Source: Opitutia bacterium
GTDB taxonomy: Bacteria > Verrucomicrobiota > Verrucomicrobiia > Opitutales > Opitutaceae
Length of the DNA: 64,000 nt
NCBI GenBank assembly: GCA_016217545.1
Contig: JACRHT010000016.1
Span: forward strand, 682,001-746,000
Reading direction: 5' to 3'
Shown: positions 59,601 to 64,000 of the stretch, one piece after another
Layout of the letters: each line of letters starts with the position of its first letter
Position numbering within the stretch: position 1 is the stretch's first letter
Position numbers and translations under genes: made by a program
The notes under the pieces: model-generated
Seen by the model: the letters and a program-made list of their open reading frames with translations, nothing else
Database searches by the model: none
What the model was told of the DNA's origin: nothing

Positions 59601-60016
59601 ACGACCTTGTCGTCGGTCTTGCCGTAGCGGTCCGCGCTCGTGAGTTCAAAATTCAGCGTGGTGCTTTGGCCGGCCGCGACCGTCACGGACTCGGATTTCG
59701 GATCGAGACCGGTATAGACGACTTTGACGGTGACCGTTCCCGCCGGGAGGTCCGCGAAGCGATATTCGCCGAACTCGTTCGTGAACGTTTCGCGCGTGGT
59801 GCCGTCGACGGTGACGCGGGCATTGTTCAGGTAGCGGCCGGTGCCGACGTTCAGCACGCGACCGGAAATTTCGCCCGCCGCCTGGGCAAACGAAGGCACT
59901 GCGAGCACGGCCATCAGAGCGAGGCCGGCGAGCCAACGCCCCAGCGGGGCGCAGCGTAGGAATCCACGGACAAAGCCGGCAACAACGTGCCGACGAGCAG
60001 TCGGGGTGGGTAGCAT
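56689..60016 (-). pseudogene. Large TonB-dependent receptor, frameshifted near the C-terminus
   Basis: Start at 60016; about 1109 residues if the shift is corrected. Signal peptide to about residue 46; a carboxypeptidase-regulatory-like beta domain ('ISGRVLNVGTGRYLNNARVTVDG'); plug ('GEFLKYLPGVSVDYVAADVRTVSVRGF'); then a 22-strand barrel. At about 57295-57303 the frame changes: 'QKNLSDFW' leads into junk, whereas the next frame continues 'GQTRGGVVDAALAQELGIDP'...'PGWGRYFTVKANGTALHLSG'...'FSFGIKGTF' to the stop at 56689. Reading GACTTCTGG as a 2-base loss from a TTCTTC repeat would restore the usual DFFG. Read as a pseudogene or a sequencing error; the rest looks intact. Probably the main pectin-oligomer receptor. 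Confidence 0.85.
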
Positions 60017-60077
60017 AGGGTGGGGGGTGGTAGGTTTTAGCTCAGCGAAAAAAGGGGAGCTGGGGAATTTCGCTGAA

Positions 60078-60110
60078 GTTCACTAATGAACTTGCTATTC
60101 AATGGTGAAT
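60078..60110. promoter_or_regulatory. Candidate double operator in receptor/iclR intergenic region
   Basis: GTTCACTAATGAAC (60078-60091) and ATTCAATGGTGAAT (60097-60110), centres 19 bp apart; both perfect TTCA-N4-TGAA dyads. It lies in the middle of the 156-bp gap, 62-94 bases from the receptor ATG and 63-95 from the iclR GTG. Sister site at 53249-53281. It fits a two-dimer IclR-family operator controlling both directions. Confidence 0.65.
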
Positions 60111-60172
60111 GTCGTTCGCTTTGGCAATAAAATTCTCCCCCGTGCGCGACTCGCCGCGCATGATCTTCTCTG

Positions 60173-61006
60173 GTGAAACCCGCCCCCTATCCCACCCGCC
60201 CCGCCGCCTCCCGGACAACGTCGCCCGCCTCCGACGCCGAGCGCTACGTCATCCCGAATCTCCGCAACGCCTGCCGCATCCTCAAGCTGCTCGGCCGCTC
60301 CACCGAGGGCTACAAGGTCGCGGACATCGCCCGGGAGCTGAAAATCCCCGTGACGACCACGCTGCGCATCATGAGCACGCTCACGCTCGAGGGGCTCGCG
60401 CGCAAGGTCGACAGCCGCTTCGAGCTCGGCCCGGTCCTCATCCAACTTGGTAACGCCGCTCTCTCCGGCACCGAGATCCGCGAACTCGCCCAACCTGTCC
60501 TGCTCAAGCTCACTCAGGTAACCGACGAGACCGCGCACCTCGCGATTCCCTGCGACGACCGTTCGCTCATCGTCGCCGTGCAGGACAGCCTGCACCCGCT
60601 CCGCGCCGCCTCGCGCCCGGGCTTCCTCGCCGAGCTGCACTGCTCGTCGACGGGCAAGACCTTCCTCTCGTTCCTGCACTACGAGCGCCTCGCGGAACTC
60701 TTCCCCTCCTCCGCCAAGCCCACCAAGCGCACCCCGCGCACGTTGACGACGCTCGCGGAAATTCGCCGCGAAATCGAAGCGACGCGCAAGCGCGGCTACA
60801 GCCTCGACGACGAGGAGTTCAATCCCGGCGTCCGCTGCCTCGCCGCGCCGGTCTACGCCTCCGACGGCAAAGTCGCCGCCGCGATCGGCATCACCGCCGC
60901 CACGGTTCGCTTCACCCGCGAACGCATCCCCGAGATGGGCGCGCACGTGATGGCCGCCGCCCGCGAACTCTCCGAACACCTCGGCTACCGCGGCCAGGAA
61001 TCCTGA
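60173..61006 (+). CDS. IclR-family transcriptional regulator (KdgR-like role)
   Basis: 277 residues from a GTG at 60173 (MKPAPYPTRPA as translated). N-terminal winged helix about 25-85 ('CRILKLLGRSTEGYKVADIARELKIPVTTTLRIMSTL'), then the IclR effector domain ('LRAASRPGFLAELHCSSTGKTFLSFL', 'KRGYSLDDEEFNPGVRCLAAPVYASDGKVAAAIGITAA'). IclR regulators of uronate pathways (KdgR) respond to 2-keto-3-deoxygluconate; the same effector is inferred here from the neighbours. It is followed by the LarA-like gene after 1 base, so they share a transcript. The long Pro/Ser-rich N-terminal tail is unusual. Confidence 0.9.
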   Translation: MKPAPYPTRPAASRTTSPASDAERYVIPNLRNACRILKLLGRSTEGYKVADIARELKIPVTTTLRIMSTLTLEGLARKVDSRFELGPVLIQLGNAALSGTEIRELAQPVLLKLTQVTDETAHLAIPCDDRSLIVAVQDSLHPLRAASRPGFLAELHCSSTGKTFLSFLHYERLAELFPSSAKPTKRTPRTLTTLAEIRREIEATRKRGYSLDDEEFNPGVRCLAAPVYASDGKVAAAIGITAATVRFTRERIPEMGAHVMAAARELSEHLGYRGQES

Positions 61007-61007
61007 C

Positions 61008-62303
61008 ATGTCCGACGCGCCCTACCGTTCCCTCGCTCCGTCCGGCCAGTCGCTCAGCGACGACACCGTGCGCGACCTCGTCGCTCGCGCCTGCCCCGCC
61101 GCCAACTACCGCGGCAAGCGCGTGTGCCTCATCATCCCCGACGGCACGCGCACCGCGCCCGTCGGCCTGATGTTCAAGACGCTCTTCGCGCAACTCGCGG
61201 GCGCCGTGAGGAAATTCGACGTCATGATCGCCCTCGGCACGCACCCAGCGATGACCGACACCGCCATCAACGAACGCGTCGAAATCTCCGCCGACGAACG
61301 CGCCTCCACCTACCGCGACGTCGAGTTCATCAACCACGAATGGGACAACCCCGCCGCGCTCCGCGATCTCGGCTGCATCCCCGCCGAGCAGATTCGCGAA
61401 CTCTCCGGCGGTCTCTTCGCGATGGACGTGCCCGTGCACGTCAACAAGCGCCTCTTCGACTACGACGAACTCATCATCGTCGGACCGGTCTTCCCCCACG
61501 AGGTCGTCGGCTTCTCCGGCGGCAACAAGTATCTCTTCCCCGGCGTCGCGGGTCCGGGCATCTTGAATTTTTTTCACTGGCTCGGCGCCGTCGTCACGAA
61601 CCCGATGATCATCGGCAACAAGTGGACGCCCGTGCGCAAAGTCGTCGATCGCGCCGGCGCCCTCGTCACAGTGCCGAAGCTCTGCTTCGCGATGGTCGTG
61701 CAGGGCAAGGGCGACCTCGCCGGCCTCTTCGCCGGCACGCCCGAGCAGGCATGGGATGACGCCAGCGAACTCTCGCGCCAGCTCCACATCACTTACAAGG
61801 ACCGCCCGTTCCACACCGTGCTCAGCTGCGCGCCCGCGATGTATGACGAACTCTGGGTCGGCGGTAAGTGCATGTATAAACTCGAGCCGATCGTCGCCGA
61901 CGGCGGCGAGCTCATCATCTACGCGCCGCACATCCACGAAGTCTCCGTCGTGCACGGCAAGATGATCGAGCGCATCGGCTACCACTGCGTGCAGTATTTC
62001 CTCAAGCAGTGGGACAAGTTCCAACACGAGCCGTGGGGCACCCTCGCCCACTCCACCCACGTGCACGGCATCGGCACCTACGACGAGAAAACCGGCATCG
62101 AGACGCCGCGCGTGCGCGTGACGCTCGCGACCGGCATCCCCGAGGCCACCTGCCGCAAGATCAACCTCGGCTACCGCGACTGGCGCACGATCAAGAAAGA
62201 GGACTTCGCCAACCGCGAACACGAGGGCGTTTTCCTCGAGCCGAAGGCCGGCGAACGCCTTTACCATCTCCGCCAGAAGCCCAAGTGGGCCGGCGGCGAG
62301 TGA
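61008..62303 (+). CDS. LarA-like nickel-pincer racemase/epimerase
   Basis: 431 residues. The LarA N-terminal pattern is clear: 'LIIPDGTRTAPVGLMFKTLF' (Asp, Thr, Arg), 'IALGTHPAMTDTAI' (His), and 'VGPVFPHEVVGFSGGNKYLFPGVAGPGILNFFHW' segments holding His, Lys (which binds the nickel-pincer nucleotide in LarA) and His. In lactate racemase such residues hold an NPN cofactor made by LarB/C/E, none of which is in this window. Relatives racemise or epimerise other 2-hydroxy acids, including malate and aldonates. In an IclR-controlled pectin unit, an aldonate or uronate-derived hydroxy acid is the likely substrate; this is inference. Confidence 0.82.
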   Translation: MSDAPYRSLAPSGQSLSDDTVRDLVARACPAANYRGKRVCLIIPDGTRTAPVGLMFKTLFAQLAGAVRKFDVMIALGTHPAMTDTAINERVEISADERASTYRDVEFINHEWDNPAALRDLGCIPAEQIRELSGGLFAMDVPVHVNKRLFDYDELIIVGPVFPHEVVGFSGGNKYLFPGVAGPGILNFFHWLGAVVTNPMIIGNKWTPVRKVVDRAGALVTVPKLCFAMVVQGKGDLAGLFAGTPEQAWDDASELSRQLHITYKDRPFHTVLSCAPAMYDELWVGGKCMYKLEPIVADGGELIIYAPHIHEVSVVHGKMIERIGYHCVQYFLKQWDKFQHEPWGTLAHSTHVHGIGTYDEKTGIETPRVRVTLATGIPEATCRKINLGYRDWRTIKKEDFANREHEGVFLEPKAGERLYHLRQKPKWAGGE

Positions 62304-62494
62304 GTCGTCGAATCCGCGTTGCGATGCTCACCACCCGCCATCCCAAGCGCCGCCGCCCCGCGACATTTCGCGCGCCGCCCGCGCACGGGAAGGCGCTTGT
62401 GCAGCGCTTGCGTATTACTCGGCATGACACGCTTCCGCCGGGTGTAGACATCGCGCTCTGCTAGAGTTTCGACTGCGAAAAATTTCTTTCTCCC

Positions 62495-63130
62495 ATGAAC
62501 AAGTCCGAAGTCCTCGCCCGCATCAAACAAGAGAAGGTCATCGCGCTCATCCGCGCCGACGGCCCCGACAGTCTCATCGACTGCGCCCGCGCCCTCGCCG
62601 CCGGTGGCCTCACGGTCATCGAGCTCACGATGTCCACGCCCGGCGCGCTCGACGTGCTCGCCAAGGCCGCGAAGGAGCTCCCGCACGTGACCTTCGGCAT
62701 GGGCACCGTCGTCAACGCCGAGACCGTCGCGCAGGCCCAGGCCGCCGGGGCGAAGTTCATCGTCACGCCTTGCGTGCGCCCCGCGGTCATCGCCGCCTGC
62801 AAGGAGCGCGGCCTCGCCATCCTCGGCGGCGCGCTCACGCCGACGGAAGCCTACAACACCTACGAACTCGGCGCCGACGTCGTGAAGGTCTTCCCCGCCG
62901 AGTTCTTCGGCCCCGCCTTCATCAAGTCCCTCAAGGCCCCCTTCCCCTTCCTGAACGTCATGCCCACCGGCGGCGTCACACCCGAGACCGTCGCCGATTT
63001 CCTCAAGGCGGGCGCCTACGCCACCGCCGCCGGCAGCGCCCTCGTGCAACCCGCCGCGCTCAAGGCCAAGGACTGGGCCGCGATCACGCTCCGCGCCAAG
63101 GAATTCGTCGCCGCCGCCAACAAGGCCTGA
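62495..63130 (+). CDS. eda: 2-Keto-3-deoxy-6-phosphogluconate / 4-hydroxy-2-oxoglutarate aldolase
   Basis: 211 residues. 'VIALIRADGPDSLIDCARALAAGGLTVIELTMSTPGAL' carries the catalytic Glu of 'VIELTM'; 'FGMGTVVNAETVAQAQAAGAKFIVTPC' and the Schiff-base Lys131 in 'GADVVKVFPAEFFGPAFIKSL' follow, then 'VMPTGGVTPETVADFLKAGA'. It splits KDPG into pyruvate and glyceraldehyde-3-phosphate, the exit of the pectin pathway. It is 191 bases after the LarA-like gene, with no clear signal in the gap, and is followed by uxuA. Confidence 0.95.
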   Translation: MNKSEVLARIKQEKVIALIRADGPDSLIDCARALAAGGLTVIELTMSTPGALDVLAKAAKELPHVTFGMGTVVNAETVAQAQAAGAKFIVTPCVRPAVIAACKERGLAILGGALTPTEAYNTYELGADVVKVFPAEFFGPAFIKSLKAPFPFLNVMPTGGVTPETVADFLKAGAYATAAGSALVQPAALKAKDWAAITLRAKEFVAAANKA

Positions 63131-63154
63131 CCCGCACCGCCGCTCCACGCCCCG

Positions 63155-64000
63155 ATGCAAACCGCCTTCCGTTGGTATGGTCACTCCGACCGCGTGCCGC
63201 TGCTCTGGCTGCGGCAAATGACGCCGCGTCCGCTCGTCGTCACGCACCTCGCGCACATCCCGCCCGGCGAAATCTGGCCGGTCGAGGACCTGCGCCGGCT
63301 GCGTGACGAACTCGCCGAACAGGAACTCGCTCTCGGCCCGATCGAGAGCGTTTTCTGGACCGACGACATGAAACTCGGCCGCGGCGACCGCGACCTGCAC
63401 ATCGAAAACTACATCCAGTCGCTCGCGAACATCCGCGCGGCCTTCCCCGACGCCGGCGAGATCATTGTCACGTATAACCTGATGCCGCTCGACTGGGGCC
63501 GCACCGAACTCGCGCACCTCCACCCCAACGGCACGCGCGGTCTCGCCTACGATCACGCCGCGATGGCGCGCATCGACCTCTCGCACGGCCTCTTTCTCCC
63601 CGGCTGGGGCCGCCGCTACAGCCGCGAAGAATTCAGCGCGCTGCAAAAAGCCTACGCCGATCTCGGTGCGAGCGGCTTCTGGGAAAACGTCCGCTACGCG
63701 CTGAAAGCGATCATCCCCGCCGCCGCCGCGAGTAACATCCGTCTCGCCGCGCATCCGAACGACCCGCCGTGGTCCTACCTCGGCCTCCCCGCGTTTCTCT
63801 GCAACGCCGCGGACATCCGCCGCCTGCTCTCGCTCTACCCGCACCGCTCGAACGCGCTTTGTTTCTGCACAGGTTCCTACGGCGCCGATCCGGCGAACGA
63901 CATCGTGGGCATGATCCGCGAGTTCAAGGACTCCATCGCGTGGGCGCATCTCCGCAGCGTGAAAACGACCGCGGAAAAAACCTTCCACGAAGCCGACCAC
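63155..64000 (+). CDS. uxuA: D-Mannonate dehydratase, N-terminal part (cut by right edge)
   Basis: The frame from the ATG at 63155 stays open to the window end, giving 282 residues of a protein normally about 390. 'FRWYGHSDRVPLLWLRQ', 'PPGEIWPVEDLRRLRDEL', 'SVFWTDDMKLGRGDRDLHIENYIQSLANI', 'ITYNLMPLDWGRTEL'-like segment and 'RLAAHPNDPPWSYLGLP' match UxuA. The visible part ends 'SVKTTAEKTFHEADH', where UxuA has its metal-binding motif. It dehydrates mannonate to KDG. 24 bases after eda, same transcript. Confidence 0.93.
   Translation, partial: MQTAFRWYGHSDRVPLLWLRQMTPRPLVVTHLAHIPPGEIWPVEDLRRLRDELAEQELALGPIESVFWTDDMKLGRGDRDLHIENYIQSLANIRAAFPDAGEIIVTYNLMPLDWGRTELAHLHPNGTRGLAYDHAAMARIDLSHGLFLPGWGRRYSREEFSALQKAYADLGASGFWENVRYALKAIIPAAAASNIRLAAHPNDPPWSYLGLPAFLCNAADIRRLLSLYPHRSNALCFCTGSYGADPANDIVGMIREFKDSIAWAHLRSVKTTAEKTFHEADH

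Noticed and set aside
57239-59959. A 906-residue plus-strand reading frame opposite the large TonB receptor
   Set aside because: A by-product of GC-rich third positions: low-complexity Ala/Arg/Val/Gly composition, no motifs, and it lies entirely antisense to a gene with clear signal peptide, plug and barrel.

Overview
The window is high-GC DNA from a Gram-negative saccharolytic bacterium. Two large TonB-dependent receptors without a SusD partner, an arsenal of secreted pectin enzymes, scarce Shine-Dalgarno sequences and a glycine-rich/membrane/RRxRR C-terminal tail all suggest a Verrucomicrobiota member close to Opitutaceae. This assignment is inference from gene content, not from a marker gene.

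Left part (1-38 kb): mostly housekeeping genes. In order: a cut-off secreted protein; a nucleotide-sugar pair (UDP-glucuronate-type epimerase and DegT aminotransferase); polX; menC-menE; guaB; a secreted FGE-like/Ig protein; a galactose-mutarotase-fold protein; a divergent purA; a small helix-turn-helix protein; the truA-comF-accD-folC run; a HAD phosphatase; ruvX; a mannose-1-phosphate guanylyltransferase; a rhodanese; a 32-residue basic protein; rimO; mpl; an M2 (ACE-like) peptidase; a TolC-like protein; a DUF1080 protein; an HTH/metallo-beta-lactamase fusion; two sensor kinases; an MFS exporter; tRNA-Cys; and a receiver-HDOD protein. A complete REP-associated tyrosine transposase (RAYT) flanked by its own inverted REPs sits exactly at the mpl stop codon. 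A pair of different REPs lies between the HAD gene and ruvX.

Right part (38.6-64 kb): a pectin/galacturonate utilisation locus. A long minus-strand run (kduI, kduD, DUF4861, GH105, a GH105-GH28 fusion, an ExuT-like transporter, a PL10 pectate lyase, an SDR fructuronate reductase, uxaE, uxaC, a PL5-type lyase) is followed by a second minus-strand unit (TonB receptor plus CE8 pectinesterase), a frameshifted large TonB receptor, and a divergent plus-strand unit (IclR regulator, LarA-like racemase/epimerase, then eda and uxuA, the last cut by the window edge). Outside the cytoplasm CE8 would demethylate pectin and PL10/GH28/GH105 would cut it, with uptake by the receptors. Unsaturated uronate would go through KduI-KduD, and galacturonate through UxaC-UxaE-UxuB-UxuA, both to 2-keto-3-deoxygluconate; Eda takes the phosphorylated product. 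The KDG kinase is not in the window.

The most useful new observation is a 33-bp double palindrome (two TTCA-N4-TGAA-like dyads, centres 19 bp apart) found upstream of kduI and in the receptor/iclR intergenic region, 25 of 33 bases identical; it is the best candidate for the IclR operator. Other points are the RAYT/REP element that supplies the mpl stop codon, an AccD that has lost three of four zinc-ribbon cysteines, two receiver domains lacking the phosphorylated Asp, and at least four families of intergenic palindromic repeats.
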